The notes beneath the pieces are model-generated. The model had not been told where the DNA came from, searched no databases, and was given only the letters and a program-made list of their open reading frames with translations. A DNA stretch of 40,985 bases. Origin: Parcubacteria group bacterium. GTDB taxonomy: Bacteria > Patescibacteriota > Patescibacteriia > UBA2169. Positions 27,928 to 37,442 of this stretch are shown here, in pieces. Within the stretch, counting starts at the first letter, position 1. Each line of letters opens with the position of its first letter. The stretch spans positions 1 through 40,985 of the forward strand of contig JACOVK010000061.1 in assembly GCA_016177305.1 (NCBI GenBank). Reading direction: 5' to 3'. Both the position numbers and the translations under genes were made by a program.

Positions 27928-29025
27928 ATGAAGCTCTCGTGCACCCAAGAAAATCTTGCGCATGCCTTGTCCATTGTCGCGCCAATCGCGACCCGCGGCG
28001 GCACGCTGCCCATCCTTTCCAACGTGCTCATGGAGGCGCGTGAGGGCACGTTAAAGCTTTCCGCCACCAACCTTGAAATTGGCGTAACCGCGCATGTGCG
28101 TGGCAAAATTGAGCAGGAAGGAACGTTTACGGTTGCGGGCCGGCTGTTCAGCGATTATGTGGGGCTTTTGGGCAGCGATGCCGTGACCTTGGCGCTCGCC
28201 GGAGAGAACCTTGAGATCCGATCCGGAAACGCGCGCACCAAAATCCACGGCCAGTCCGCGGAAGAGTTCCCCGTGATCCCGGCGATTTCCGGCAGTTCCA
28301 CGTTTGCGGTTTCTTCCCGCGATTTCAGCGAAGCGCTTTCGCAGGTCCTGTTTTCGGTGTCCTCAAGCGACGCGCGCCCCGAACTTGCGGGCGTGCTGGT
28401 TGCTTTTGAAGGGAAAACTGCCACTGTGGTTGGAACGGATTCGTACCGCTTGGCCGAACGGAAACTTGAACTGTCAGCCGCAGCCGCGGCGAGCCAGAGC
28501 ATTATTGTGCCGCTGCGCGCCGCGAGCGAACTCGCCAGAATCCTCGCGCACTCCGAGGGCGAGCTTTCGGTGAGCGTGAGCGAGAACCAGGTGCTGTTTT
28601 CGGTTTCAGACGTGGAGCTCTTGAGCCGCCTCGTCTCGGGAACGTTCCCCAACTACCAGGAGATCATTCCAAAAACCAATTCCACCAAAGTGGTGATTGA
28701 CAAAGACCCGCTCGTCCGGGCCATCAAATCAGCCGCTCTTTTCTGCAGGCAGGGCTTAAACCATGTGAGCTTCCAGTTTTCTTCGGACCGGATCATGGTT
28801 TCGGCCTCGGCTTCGGCGCTCGGCGAGAACACTATTGAGCTTCCGGCCAAAATTGAGGGGGCGGATTGCGATATCGTGTTTGACTACCGCTACGTTTTGG
28901 ACGGGCTTTCAGCCATCCGCGCTTCCGAGGTGCTGATCCAGCTTTCTGGCAGCGCAAGCCCGGGCGTGTTCAGCCCCAACGGGGGCACAGAGTATCTCTA
29001 TCTCGTGATGCCCATCAAGCAGTAG
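27928..29025 (+). CDS. dnaN: DNA polymerase III beta subunit (sliding clamp)
   Basis: 365 residues. The dimeric ring clamp holds polymerase on DNA. The family start MKLSCTQENLAHALSIVAPI is clear, followed by three clamp domains: about 1-120, 125-245 (with VVGTDSYRLAERKLEL) and 250-365 (VIDKDPLVRAIKSAALFC). The typical C-terminal ending YLVMPIKQ is complete. There is no Shine-Dalgarno before the ATG. dciA begins 1 bp after the stop. Confidence 0.97.
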   Translation: MKLSCTQENLAHALSIVAPIATRGGTLPILSNVLMEAREGTLKLSATNLEIGVTAHVRGKIEQEGTFTVAGRLFSDYVGLLGSDAVTLALAGENLEIRSGNARTKIHGQSAEEFPVIPAISGSSTFAVSSRDFSEALSQVLFSVSSSDARPELAGVLVAFEGKTATVVGTDSYRLAERKLELSAAAAASQSIIVPLRAASELARILAHSEGELSVSVSENQVLFSVSDVELLSRLVSGTFPNYQEIIPKTNSTKVVIDKDPLVRAIKSAALFCRQGLNHVSFQFSSDRIMVSASASALGENTIELPAKIEGADCDIVFDYRYVLDGLSAIRASEVLIQLSGSASPGVFSPNGGTEYLYLVMPIKQ

Positions 29026-29026
29026 C

Positions 29027-29317
29027 ATGTGGGAGCCCATTGGAAGCCTCATCCCGAAATCCGTGCACAAGGCCGGCATCAGCCGTTCAGTGTCCGACGC
29101 AATGGTGTGCGAGGAATTTGATGTGATTGCGCGGCATATTTTGGGCACGGCTTCCTCCAAGTGCCGCGCCATATACGTAAAAGACCGCACCCTGTGGGTT
29201 GCGGTTCTTTCCAATTCCGTCTCAAACGAGCTCAAGATGTGCGAGCAGGATATTATCGCCGCGCTCAAGGAGCGCTTTGGGAGCTGCCGTGTCAGCGAAT
29301 TGCGGTTTATGGTGTAG
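29027..29317 (+). CDS. dciA: DciA-like protein (DUF721), probable helicase-loading factor
   Basis: 96 residues. Pattern of DUF721/DciA: a helical N-terminus, a short AIYVKDRTLWVAVLSNSVSNEL strand-turn-helix (48-69), and a final ELRFMV. DciA is the ancestral replicative-helicase loader in bacteria without DnaC, and placement directly after dnaN fits that. The N-terminus lacks the usual W..ivG string in clear form, so I keep some doubt. The stop TAG abuts the convergent PBP stop with no bases between. Confidence 0.7.
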   Translation: MWEPIGSLIPKSVHKAGISRSVSDAMVCEEFDVIARHILGTASSKCRAIYVKDRTLWVAVLSNSVSNELKMCEQDIIAALKERFGSCRVSELRFMV

Positions 29318-32245
29318 CTACGGTGATGTTTCCGGCACGTCAATCGTCACATCAACCCCGGAAACGCGGTGCGGGGTGTTTTGGCTGTCCCAGAGCACGG
29401 CATAGATTTCGTAGTCCCCGCCGAGCTGGGGTATGGCGTCCCAGGTAGTTTTAACGGTTGTGCTGTTCGGGGAAAGCGTCCGGATGAGCGCGTACTGGCT
29501 CGGTTTTGCTTTGGGCGCGGCAAAGAGCTCAAGTTTGGCGATGTCCGCGCTCGGAAGGGTGAGCTCAATTGCAACCGGGAAATCAAATTCGCTGAATACG
29601 GCGTTGCTCTTTGGCGCGGCAAAGGCAACGGGCAGGCTTGTCTTTTCCAGGAGCAGGTTAAAATTTACGGTTGCGGTTTGGCTGTTGTCAATGTCATCGT
29701 ACGCGATTGCCTTGAGCGCATGAAAGCCGTTGGCAACCGAAGGGTTCGGGATGTAGCGGCCCGCGTACGGCTCGTTGCGCGATTCAGCTGCCAGCTCATC
29801 ATCAACGTAAAACTCCACGCGCGAGATGCCGCGCGGCGCCGAGGCAACAACCCGGAAGAAGATAATGTCATTGCTTACGGTCTGGCCCTCGCTTGGCTCA
29901 ATGATTGAAATTGAGGGTTTGTTTTCAAACACGTGCAGATTGTCATATTCTGTTGGAATTTCACCCTCATCAGCTTTCCAATCATTCTCCGCCATCCAGC
30001 GCTCTACCGCGACTTCCCACTTGGGGTAGGCCGGGTCCCGTTCGTTCTCGTTCGCCGGTGCGGGGCCGGCCGGATCCGCGGGATTGACGTAGTACAGGAT
30101 GCTGTGCCCGGTGCGGAATATTTTTTCTTCAATGAACGATTCAGGGGTCAGTTCGGTTGCCAAGAGTCCCGATGCGCGGTCAATCCGGACTGGGGTGCCG
30201 CCTTCCAGGTCCCCGGCCAGCACGGGTTTGTCCGGGTACTCAATTTCCGGCTTTGGAAAGTACTCAACCGGTTTGTCCGCGAGTGCATCGCGCATGAATC
30301 GGTTCCAGATGGGAGCTGCCACCACAGAGCCGTCCGCGCCGCGCTTCATTTCCGAAAAATCGCTGTTGCCGACCCACACCCCGGCAGCGAGCTGGGGTGT
30401 GTAGCCCATGGCCCACGCGTCCCGGTAGTCGTTGGTGGTTCCGGTTTTTGCGGCCACCGGACGGCCTCCGAGGGTGAGATAGTTGTTCGCGCCAAAGACG
30501 TAGGCGCGCGCGTTGTTGTCCGAGAGCACGTCCGACAAAAGCCGGACCACCTGCTCTTCCATTACCCGTGTGCCGCCTTCCTCTTGGTATTCCTCAAGCA
30601 CCTTTCCGCGGGCATCTTCCACTTTGAGGATAGAAACGGTTGGCCGCGTGATTCCGTCATTGGCAAGCATGGCAAAAGCGGCCGTGTGCTCAATCAGTTT
30701 GACCTCGGCGCCCCCGAGCACCAAGGAGAGGCCATACTGGTCCGGATCTCCCAGCGTGGTGTACCCGATTTCCTCCGCCTTTTTGATGACGCTTGCCGGG
30801 CCCACCAGGTAGAGCATTTTTACGGCAGGAACGTTGATGGAGCCCTGCAATGCCGCGCGCACGGACAGGGGGCCGTGCTCTTGTAAGTCATAATTGTGCG
30901 GCACGTACTCTCTGTTGTCCGCGCCTTTGCCGAATTCAGTGACCACGTCCCAGAGCGTGGTTTTGTCGGTGTAGCCTTTCTCAAATCCGACCGCATACAC
31001 GAACGGCTTAAAGGATGAGCCGGGCTGGCGCGCTCCTTGGATGGCCACGTTGAAATTGCCGTCAATTTCCTCATTGGCGTAGTCGCGGGAGCCCACCATG
31101 GCAAGGATGTTCCCGTTTTTTGGGTCAAGGGCAATGAGCGAGGCGTTGGTGGCGTTGTACTGCTCCGCGTTCCGGTCCGCAAACTCCGCAACCGCGGCTT
31201 CGGCCGCTTGCTGCATGTCCCAATCCAGAGTAGTGGTAACCCGCAATCCGCCCTGCTCAACTTCGCGCTCCCCGTACTTTTCCGCGAGTTGCTCGCGCAC
31301 CCAGATCACGAAGTGCGGGGCATTGAAGAGGTTTGTTTTTTCCGTAAACACGAGCGCTTCATTGCGCGCCGCATCTGCCTGTTCCTTGGTGATAGAGCCG
31401 GCTTCCTCAAGCAGGCCAATGATGTAGTTTTTTCTGCCCTCAAGCTCATCCACGTGCGAGCCGTACGGGGAGTAGTAGGTCGGAGCCTTGGGCAGCGCCG
31501 CGAGGGTCGCGCCCTGGGCGATGGTCAGATCTTTCGCGCTCACGCTAAAGTAGAACTGGGAGGCGGATTCAATGCCATAGGCGTTTGAGCCGTAGGGAAT
31601 TTCGTTAAAGTAGAGCTGCAAGATCTGGTCCTTATCAAACTTGCGCTCAATCTGGTACGCGAGCACCAGTTCCTTTGTTTTGCGCGCGAGCGCTTTTTCG
31701 TTCGTCAAGAGCGCGTTTTTAACCAATTGCTGGGTGAGCGTGGAGCCGCCCTCTGCCTTGGAGAGGGTGAGCACGTCTTTTACCACGGCGCGGATGATGC
31801 CTTTGATATCAAAACCCTTGTGGTTGTAGAAATTTTGGTCTTCAACCAGGATGGTCGCCTGCTTTACGTATTCCGGAATCTGTTCCAAGGGGATGATGGT
31901 CCGGCGCTGGGTATCAAACGCCTCATACAGGAGGTGCTCTCCGGTCCGGTCGTAGATTTTGGTTGATTGGGCGACCGAGCGGTCAATGATTTTGTCGGGC
32001 GTGGGCAGGTTCCGCGAGTACCACGCGAACAGCGCCAAACCAAAGAGGATCCCCAAAGCCGCGGCGATCAGGGCATAGGGGATGAGGAATGCGATGATTG
32101 CTTTTACGTTGCCGCGCTTAAAGCTGGGCAGTTTCCTGCGCGGCGCGCCTCCGGCTTTGTTCTGTTGGATGCGGCGCTGGGAATACCGGGGGCGGCTGTT
32201 CTGGTCGCCCCAGGAGCGGCTGTGTTTGAAATGCGGAATGGGCAT
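29318..32245 (-). CDS. Class A penicillin-binding protein (PBP1A type) with C-terminal Ig-like domains
   Basis: 975 residues, bifunctional peptidoglycan synthase. A basic N-terminus and one transmembrane helix (about 50-76) lead to a GT51 glycosyltransferase with EDQNFYNHKGFD, GGSTLTQQLVKN and IERKFDKDQILQLYFNEIPYG. The transpeptidase has SSFK with its catalytic Ser near 409, the SIN triad near 469 and KTGTTNDYRDAWAMGYTP near 598. About 230 extra C-terminal residues hold Ig-like strands (ISRVEFYVDDELAAESRNEP), probably wall or surface contacts. The upstream 332-aa gene is 3 bp away. Confidence 0.95.
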   Translation of the reverse strand: MPIPHFKHSRSWGDQNSRPRYSQRRIQQNKAGGAPRRKLPSFKRGNVKAIIAFLIPYALIAAALGILFGLALFAWYSRNLPTPDKIIDRSVAQSTKIYDRTGEHLLYEAFDTQRRTIIPLEQIPEYVKQATILVEDQNFYNHKGFDIKGIIRAVVKDVLTLSKAEGGSTLTQQLVKNALLTNEKALARKTKELVLAYQIERKFDKDQILQLYFNEIPYGSNAYGIESASQFYFSVSAKDLTIAQGATLAALPKAPTYYSPYGSHVDELEGRKNYIIGLLEEAGSITKEQADAARNEALVFTEKTNLFNAPHFVIWVREQLAEKYGEREVEQGGLRVTTTLDWDMQQAAEAAVAEFADRNAEQYNATNASLIALDPKNGNILAMVGSRDYANEEIDGNFNVAIQGARQPGSSFKPFVYAVGFEKGYTDKTTLWDVVTEFGKGADNREYVPHNYDLQEHGPLSVRAALQGSINVPAVKMLYLVGPASVIKKAEEIGYTTLGDPDQYGLSLVLGGAEVKLIEHTAAFAMLANDGITRPTVSILKVEDARGKVLEEYQEEGGTRVMEEQVVRLLSDVLSDNNARAYVFGANNYLTLGGRPVAAKTGTTNDYRDAWAMGYTPQLAAGVWVGNSDFSEMKRGADGSVVAAPIWNRFMRDALADKPVEYFPKPEIEYPDKPVLAGDLEGGTPVRIDRASGLLATELTPESFIEEKIFRTGHSILYYVNPADPAGPAPANENERDPAYPKWEVAVERWMAENDWKADEGEIPTEYDNLHVFENKPSISIIEPSEGQTVSNDIIFFRVVASAPRGISRVEFYVDDELAAESRNEPYAGRYIPNPSVANGFHALKAIAYDDIDNSQTATVNFNLLLEKTSLPVAFAAPKSNAVFSEFDFPVAIELTLPSADIAKLELFAAPKAKPSQYALIRTLSPNSTTVKTTWDAIPQLGGDYEIYAVLWDSQNTPHRVSGVDVTIDVPETSP

Positions 32246-32248
32246 GCG

Positions 32249-33247
32249 TTATTCTTGTTCCAAAGTTTCCTGTTTTTCTGTTCGTGCGCTCCGGATGATG
32301 CGCCTCACGGCGCTGATTTTTTTGAGCGCCCGATAGGGCGTCAGGCTTTTCGCCCCTTTTTCGTCTTCATCTTTGGTTTCCAGTATTTTTTGCATAATTT
32401 CAACTACCTCATCTTGGTCAAAGCCCTCTGCGGCCCGGTGCGCGGGTGCCGGCAGGCGGCGGACAATATCAATGAGGCGCTCCAGGTCTTGCTTAAACTT
32501 AGGCGGAACATCCTTGAAGTCTCGGAAATTATGCAGGATGCGGATAACGTGTTCCGTCATCTGGCTTTCTATTTGCCCCAGGATCTCAAGCTGGACCGGG
32601 TCTTGGGCCATTTTTTGGTTGGTGCCTTTCTTTTTTTCCAGAATATCATATTGGATTTCAGTAATGCGCTTGAGCGCTTCCGGGGACACGTAGATGACGG
32701 CCCGTGGAATATTGTTCAGTGATTTTTGCGGGTGTTCCTCATCCGCTTGTGATTCAAAATATTTGATTGAGGTAAGCTTTCCCGCATCAACTTCTTGGTC
32801 AATGCGTTCCCGTTTTTTGGCGCGCACGTCCGCGTCTTGGGCTGTGGTGACGTCAATGGCAAGGTAGTGCGCGCCTTCGGGGCGCCCAAACTCAATTACC
32901 AGGTCAGCATGATTGATTCGGTCGTCAAATTCGGTTGTCTGGAATGTATAGGCATCGCCGCCCATCCATTCCGATCGCTCAATCTGCTCTGCAAGTACGG
33001 CCTCCAGTATCACGGCGCGTTCTGTTTTCTCCATTTCTGATGTTCGCCGTTTGAGGTCCGCGACTTTTTGCTTGTCGCGCTGCCGATCAAGATCATCAGG
33101 ATTGAGCTGTTTGAAATCATCAATTTTCGGCTCTTCTTTTCGGTATGGCTGCGCGAATTGGAGGTTTACCTCCCACTCTTTTTCAGAGAGATCATCCTCC
33201 CGCATTGAATGCTCGCGCGCGAACATTTGTTCAGGATTAAGCGTCAT
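32249..33247 (-). CDS. Unknown 332-aa protein with nuclease-like core
   Basis: 332 residues, highly charged. A helical N-terminus (about 1-85) is followed by a core at about 90-170 with INHADLVIEFGRPEG and HYLAIDVTTAQDADVRAKK, which resembles a PD-(D/E)XK nuclease arrangement (D...E...D-V-T with later Lys). The C-terminal third is helical and coiled. This is a resemblance only. It is read just before PBP1A on one mRNA, which is odd for a nuclease and may mean a regulatory or structural job. Confidence 0.5.
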   Translation of the reverse strand: MTLNPEQMFAREHSMREDDLSEKEWEVNLQFAQPYRKEEPKIDDFKQLNPDDLDRQRDKQKVADLKRRTSEMEKTERAVILEAVLAEQIERSEWMGGDAYTFQTTEFDDRINHADLVIEFGRPEGAHYLAIDVTTAQDADVRAKKRERIDQEVDAGKLTSIKYFESQADEEHPQKSLNNIPRAVIYVSPEALKRITEIQYDILEKKKGTNQKMAQDPVQLEILGQIESQMTEHVIRILHNFRDFKDVPPKFKQDLERLIDIVRRLPAPAHRAAEGFDQDEVVEIMQKILETKDEDEKGAKSLTPYRALKKISAVRRIIRSARTEKQETLEQE

Positions 33248-33285
33248 GGCATTTTTGCGGTTATTTTGCTAAAATGAATCCATTA

Positions 33286-33301
33286 ATGGTACCTATACCA
33301 T
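33286..33301. promoter_or_regulatory. Inverted repeat between divergent tyrS and the PBP1A operon
   Basis: ATGGTA-CCTA-TACCAT lies 10-25 bp before the tyrS ATG, in a 63-bp divergent gap. A TATACT-like hexamer (CATACT, ending 33304) sits 6 nt before the ATG, as in the leaderless genes elsewhere. Confidence 0.4.
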
Positions 33302-33310
33302 ACTTATTTT

Positions 33311-34498
33311 ATGGCAAAAAAGCAAGCAAAAACTTACGAACTTCTCACCCGAGGCGTGGAACAAGTTGTTCCGGAAGAAGTTGCTGAAGGAAAGTTGCGA
33401 TCCGGCAAAAAATTGCGCGTGTACTTGGGAATTGATCCAACCGGATCCAAGCTTCATATTGGGCACAGCGTCCCACTCCGAAAATTACAAGCATTCGCCG
33501 ATGCGGGGCATGAAGCCATTTTCCTGATCGGCAGTTTCACGGCGATGATCGGCGATCCCACAGGCAGAGACGCCGCGCGCCAACCGCTCACACGAGAGCA
33601 GGTGGAAGCGAATTTCCAGACGTACAAGAAGCAGGCGGGCCGCATATTGGATTTTTCCAAGGTCACTATCCGCTACAACCATGAATGGCTGGAGAAACTC
33701 TCGTCCGCGGAAACGTTCAAAATAATGAGCCATTTTACCATACAGCAGATGCTCCAGCGCGACATGTTCAAGGAGCGCATGAAGCACGATGAAGACCTTA
33801 GCCCAATGGAATTCATGTACCCATTGATGCAGGCGTACGATTCCGTCGTTTTGGATGTGGATGCCGAAATAGGCGGCAACGATCAATTGTTCAACATGCT
33901 CTGCGGCCGGAAACTCCAAGAGCGGTACGGCAAGCGCGAGAAATTCGTCATCGCCACGAAACTCCTGGAGGGCCTGGACGGCCGCAAGATGAGCAAGACC
34001 TACGGCAATGCCGTAAACATTACGGACGAGCCGAACGACATGTTCGGAAAAATCATGTCTCTGCGGGATGATCTCATCATCCGGTACTTTGAACTGTGCA
34101 CGGACGTTCCTTTGGCAGAGATTGAGGGCATCAAGAAAAGCCTGAAAGCAGGCGGCAATCCCCGTGACGCAAAAGCCCGGTTGGCGCGGGAAATCGTTGA
34201 GATGTACCATGGCGCGAAAGCGGCACAGGCTGCGGAGAAAGAATTCAATGCAGTGTTTCGGTCCGGCGCTTTGCCCGCGGACATCCCAAAAAAGAAGGTT
34301 TCCGGCAAACAAAAACAAGCGGACGAGCTGCTTGTTGCACTGGGGCTTGCGCAATCCCGGTCAGAAGCAAAGCGCCTCATTGAACAGGGCGGCGTGCGCA
34401 TGAATGGCGCGGTTTTAAGCGATTGGAAAGAGCGCGTGGACATCAAAAAAGGCGCCGTTGTCCAGGTGGGCAAGAGGAGGTTTGTGGAAATCAGCTAG
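33311..34498 (+). CDS. tyrS: Tyrosyl-tRNA synthetase
   Basis: 395 residues. It charges tRNA-Tyr. The class I HIGH motif is LHIGHS (about 49-54), followed by the family's FLIGSFTAMIGDPTGR. The KMSKS loop is GRKMSKTYGN near 223-232. A C-terminal S4 RNA-binding domain (SRSEAKRLIEQGGVRMNG) is complete. It overlaps the convergent glycosyltransferase gene by 8 bp. Confidence 0.96.
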   Translation: MAKKQAKTYELLTRGVEQVVPEEVAEGKLRSGKKLRVYLGIDPTGSKLHIGHSVPLRKLQAFADAGHEAIFLIGSFTAMIGDPTGRDAARQPLTREQVEANFQTYKKQAGRILDFSKVTIRYNHEWLEKLSSAETFKIMSHFTIQQMLQRDMFKERMKHDEDLSPMEFMYPLMQAYDSVVLDVDAEIGGNDQLFNMLCGRKLQERYGKREKFVIATKLLEGLDGRKMSKTYGNAVNITDEPNDMFGKIMSLRDDLIIRYFELCTDVPLAEIEGIKKSLKAGGNPRDAKARLAREIVEMYHGAKAAQAAEKEFNAVFRSGALPADIPKKKVSGKQKQADELLVALGLAQSRSEAKRLIEQGGVRMNGAVLSDWKERVDIKKGAVVQVGKRRFVEIS

Positions 34499-35708
34499 AG
34501 CTCGCCCGTGTTTTTTTGAGCATCCGCGCGCACAATTCAAGCGTGCGCTCCCCAAACAAGCGAGATGAAAATTTTTTCTGCACCTGTTTCCGGGCTGTTG
34601 CTGTGAGCGCGTTGAGGCTTGTTTTTGGCATGCGCATCACTTGAGTAATCTGATGCGCAAGCAGGCGCGCGCTCGGCCTTTCTATTAAAAATCCGGTTTT
34701 ATTGTGGGTGATAATTTCGGGCGCGGCCCCGCTTTTGACCGCAATCACCGGTTTTTGCATGGCCATGGCCTCGGCATAGACCAGCCCGAACGCTTCTCTG
34801 GTGGACGGGGCAACCACGATGTCGCCGAGCGCATAGAGCGTGGGCATTTCCGCGCGGCTGAATTCGGGCAGCAACGCAACACGCGCGCTGATGCCGATTT
34901 TTTTAGTGAACGCGTTGAGCTCGTTGAGCGATTCCCTTTTTTGCTTTGGGTTATGCCCCTCATTTGAGGGGGCCAGCAGATGGAGGTTGTTGAATGCCGG
35001 GTGCGCCAGCGAGAGCGCCCGCGCGGCCAGGCCAAACCCTTTCTTTATGTTTAATTCGCCCGCAGAGGTGAACGGCCGGGAGGGGAAGACCGCGTACACT
35101 TGTTTCGGGTCCAGGTTGTAGCGCTTGAGCAGCGCGGCGCGGGTTTTTGGGAGAGGCTTGAATTGCTTGAGATCAATGCCGTTGTAAATGACATTAATGC
35201 GGCGGCCAGAAATTCCCTGTTTTACAAATTGCGATTTCGCGTATGTGCTTACGCAGACTATGGCATCCCACGGGAGCCTGGCGAGTCCCCTCTGCAGGGC
35301 TACGCTCCGGTGTTGGGCGTTTTGTGCGTTGTGTGCATGCTCAATGAGCGGAATGCCGGGGAAGCGCCGCGTGATGGTCCGGACGATTGCCCTGGTTCGT
35401 GCCGGGCCATAGGGAAAGGTCAGGTTGTGGCAGTAGATGATGTCCGGGCGGATATTCGCAACGATTTCGTGAAGCCATTGCGCGAGCGAGCGCGCGCTTG
35501 GCGCGTCCGGCCTGCTGCGGTTGAGCAGCGGAGTTCGTATGAGTTCGCCAAAGCCAGTTCTGCGGAATGTGGTTTTTTTGTCCATGGAGCAGGTAAGGAC
35601 AGTGTTGTGCACCCCGCGCTCCTTAAAGTATGCAAGCTGGCTCGCCATCATTGCCTCAACTCCGCCGGTTGAGGGAGGAAACCCAAAACTAATGAATATG
35701 ATGCGCAT
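34491..35708 (-). CDS. Family 4 glycosyltransferase
   Basis: 405 residues, GT-B fold. It begins MRIIFISFGFPPSTGGVEAM, typical of GT4 enzymes. The C-terminal donor-site block STREAFGLVYAEAMAMQKPV holds the E-X7-E motif. The acceptor is unknown, perhaps a surface glycan or glycolipid. The long frame to 35924 overlaps the upstream gene and its added residues look unrelated, so I start at ATG 35708, with a 20-bp overlap with the upstream glycosyltransferase gene. Last gene of yebC-ruvC-GT-GT. Confidence 0.9.
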   Translation of the reverse strand: MRIIFISFGFPPSTGGVEAMMASQLAYFKERGVHNTVLTCSMDKKTTFRRTGFGELIRTPLLNRSRPDAPSARSLAQWLHEIVANIRPDIIYCHNLTFPYGPARTRAIVRTITRRFPGIPLIEHAHNAQNAQHRSVALQRGLARLPWDAIVCVSTYAKSQFVKQGISGRRINVIYNGIDLKQFKPLPKTRAALLKRYNLDPKQVYAVFPSRPFTSAGELNIKKGFGLAARALSLAHPAFNNLHLLAPSNEGHNPKQKRESLNELNAFTKKIGISARVALLPEFSRAEMPTLYALGDIVVAPSTREAFGLVYAEAMAMQKPVIAVKSGAAPEIITHNKTGFLIERPSARLLAHQITQVMRMPKTSLNALTATARKQVQKKFSSRLFGERTLELCARMLKKTRASSS

Positions 35709-36930
35709 AGCTATTGCTTTTTTTCTTTTTAAGGCTCTCCCCGCTGCCATTTTTACTTGTCCCTGCCGCATAGAGGGCAACGAAACGTTCGGAAATAATG
35801 TTCCAGGTGAAGCGCTCTTCAACCACGCGTTTCGCGTTTTCGCCGAGGCGCTTGGATTTTTCTTCGTCTGCAAACAGCGCATTGACCTTTTCCGCGATGT
35901 CAGTCGCGTTGCGCGGCTTAACAAAGAGCCCGGTTTCGTTTTCTTTCACAGCGAGCGGAATGCCGCCCTTGCGCGTGGCTACCACGGGTTTTGCGTAGTA
36001 CATGGCTTCCAGGATCACGATCCCCAGGGCCTCGTCAATCACCGAAGGCGCAATAATGACGTCTGCCCGCGCGTAGAGTTTTTTGAGCTTTTCGGATTTT
36101 TCGCGCCCGATGTAGCCGAGGATGTGGAGGTTTTTGAGGCCGAGTTCGCGCTTGATGGTTTTAAGTTTTTTCATTTCCGGCCCGTCTCCGACAATGAGTA
36201 CGTCCCCGTTGATTTTGGCCGCAGCTTTAATAATGTATTCAACCCCCTTTTCTTCGGTGAGGCGGCCCACAAAGAGCGCAACCTTTTTTCCGGAGAGGCC
36301 ATACCGCCAGTCAACGGATCTGGTGTGCTGCTTTTTTTTGTGCTCTTCGGTGTTGATGCCTCCGGGAATGATGTTGGTTTTCCGCTTGAGCTCATAGCGC
36401 GATTGGCCCTCAAACATGTCCAAAAACCACCTCCGCGTGTGCCCGGAGACCGCGGTGATGCGCTTGGCATCCTTGATTGAGTGCACGGTCATATTATAGA
36501 ACCTGCGGTCTTCCTTTATGTGCTTGAGGTCGCTGCCGTGCGTGGTGGCGATGTAGCCAACCCCGGTGAGGTCGTGCACATAGCGCGCGAGCATGGAGAG
36601 GAGCCCCAAGTGATGGAAATGGATGATGTCCGGCTTAAAATGTTCAACCGCGCGGATGGCTGTGGCCAGGTACGCGCGGTACAGCTTGGTGATTTCCGCG
36701 GCCGTAAGGTCTTTGTAGCGTTTTGAGTCCTTCAGCTCGGGGTGCCCGATGAACACGGGCAGCGGGAACGGCGGCGTAACGCGGAACTGCCGGACTTTGG
36801 GAATCTGCCTCCGCTCCGGGGCCACGAGCGCAACCTTGTGCTTTTTAACAACCTCTGCCATGAGGTTTCGCAGGAACGTGCCGGACCCGTTTCCCCAGAG
36901 TGGGAAGTCATAGAGATACAGTATGTTCAT
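35689..36930 (-). CDS. Family 4 glycosyltransferase
   Basis: 413 residues, GT-B fold. It starts MNILYLYDFPLWGNGSGTFL. Other marks are the KKVALFVGRLTEEKGVEYI strand, VLIVGDGPEMKKLK and the donor motif DEALGIVILEAMYYAKPVVA (E-X7-E). The start ATG overlaps the ruvC stop as ATGA. It pairs with the next glycosyltransferase, implying two sequential sugar additions in envelope glycan synthesis (inference). Confidence 0.9.
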   Translation of the reverse strand: MNILYLYDFPLWGNGSGTFLRNLMAEVVKKHKVALVAPERRQIPKVRQFRVTPPFPLPVFIGHPELKDSKRYKDLTAAEITKLYRAYLATAIRAVEHFKPDIIHFHHLGLLSMLARYVHDLTGVGYIATTHGSDLKHIKEDRRFYNMTVHSIKDAKRITAVSGHTRRWFLDMFEGQSRYELKRKTNIIPGGINTEEHKKKQHTRSVDWRYGLSGKKVALFVGRLTEEKGVEYIIKAAAKINGDVLIVGDGPEMKKLKTIKRELGLKNLHILGYIGREKSEKLKKLYARADVIIAPSVIDEALGIVILEAMYYAKPVVATRKGGIPLAVKENETGLFVKPRNATDIAEKVNALFADEEKSKRLGENAKRVVEERFTWNIISERFVALYAAGTSKNGSGESLKKKKSNSYAHHIH

Positions 36931-37442
36931 AATTGTTTCTCCTTGGCCGCGCCCCGCGCTGTTCCGGCGGTGAATGATTTGGTTTGCCCCGCACAAATGG
37001 CGATGGCGAGCGCGTCTGCCGCGTCATCGGGCCGAGGAATGGTTTTGAGCGCGAGAATGATTTTTACCATGCGCTGTATCTGCAATTTACTCGCCGCGCC
37101 ATAGCCGGTTAATGCCTGCTTGACCTGCAGGGGAGTGTACTCCTGGACTTCGCATCCCGCGCTCTTTGCCGCGAGCAGGATAACGCCTCTCGCGTGCGCC
37201 ACGGCAATCGCGGTTTTGGCGTTCTTGGCAAAAAAAAGCTGTTCCACAGCAATGCGGTTAGGCTTGTGTTTTTTGATGAGCCCCTTTATCCCATCAAAGA
37301 GTTCTTGCAGCCGGTCCGGCAGGGTGTCGGCCTTTTTGGTGGCGATAGTTCCAAAGGCTTCGGCGCGAAACGAGTCGTTCGTTTTTTTGATTACTCCAAA
37401 TCCGGTGTCAGCTATTCCTGGGTCAATACCGAGGATAATCAT
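36927..37442 (-). CDS. ruvC: Holliday junction resolvase RuvC
   Basis: 171 residues. RuvC cleaves Holliday junctions with RuvAB. The catalytic Asp is in GIDPGIADTGFG (Asp7), Glu in IAVEQLFFAKN, and the Asp pair in PDDAADALAIAI. Complete family length. It overlaps yebC by 4 bp and the glycosyltransferase by 4 bp. yebC-ruvC is a common bacterial pairing; ruvA and ruvB are not in the window. Confidence 0.96.
   Translation of the reverse strand: MIILGIDPGIADTGFGVIKKTNDSFRAEAFGTIATKKADTLPDRLQELFDGIKGLIKKHKPNRIAVEQLFFAKNAKTAIAVAHARGVILLAAKSAGCEVQEYTPLQVKQALTGYGAASKLQIQRMVKIILALKTIPRPDDAADALAIAICAGQTKSFTAGTARGAAKEKQL

Noticed and set aside
35709..35924. N-terminal extension of the first glycosyltransferase
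   Set aside because: The added 72 residues overlap the upstream glycosyltransferase gene and do not look like the family; MRIIFISFGFPP is a proper start.
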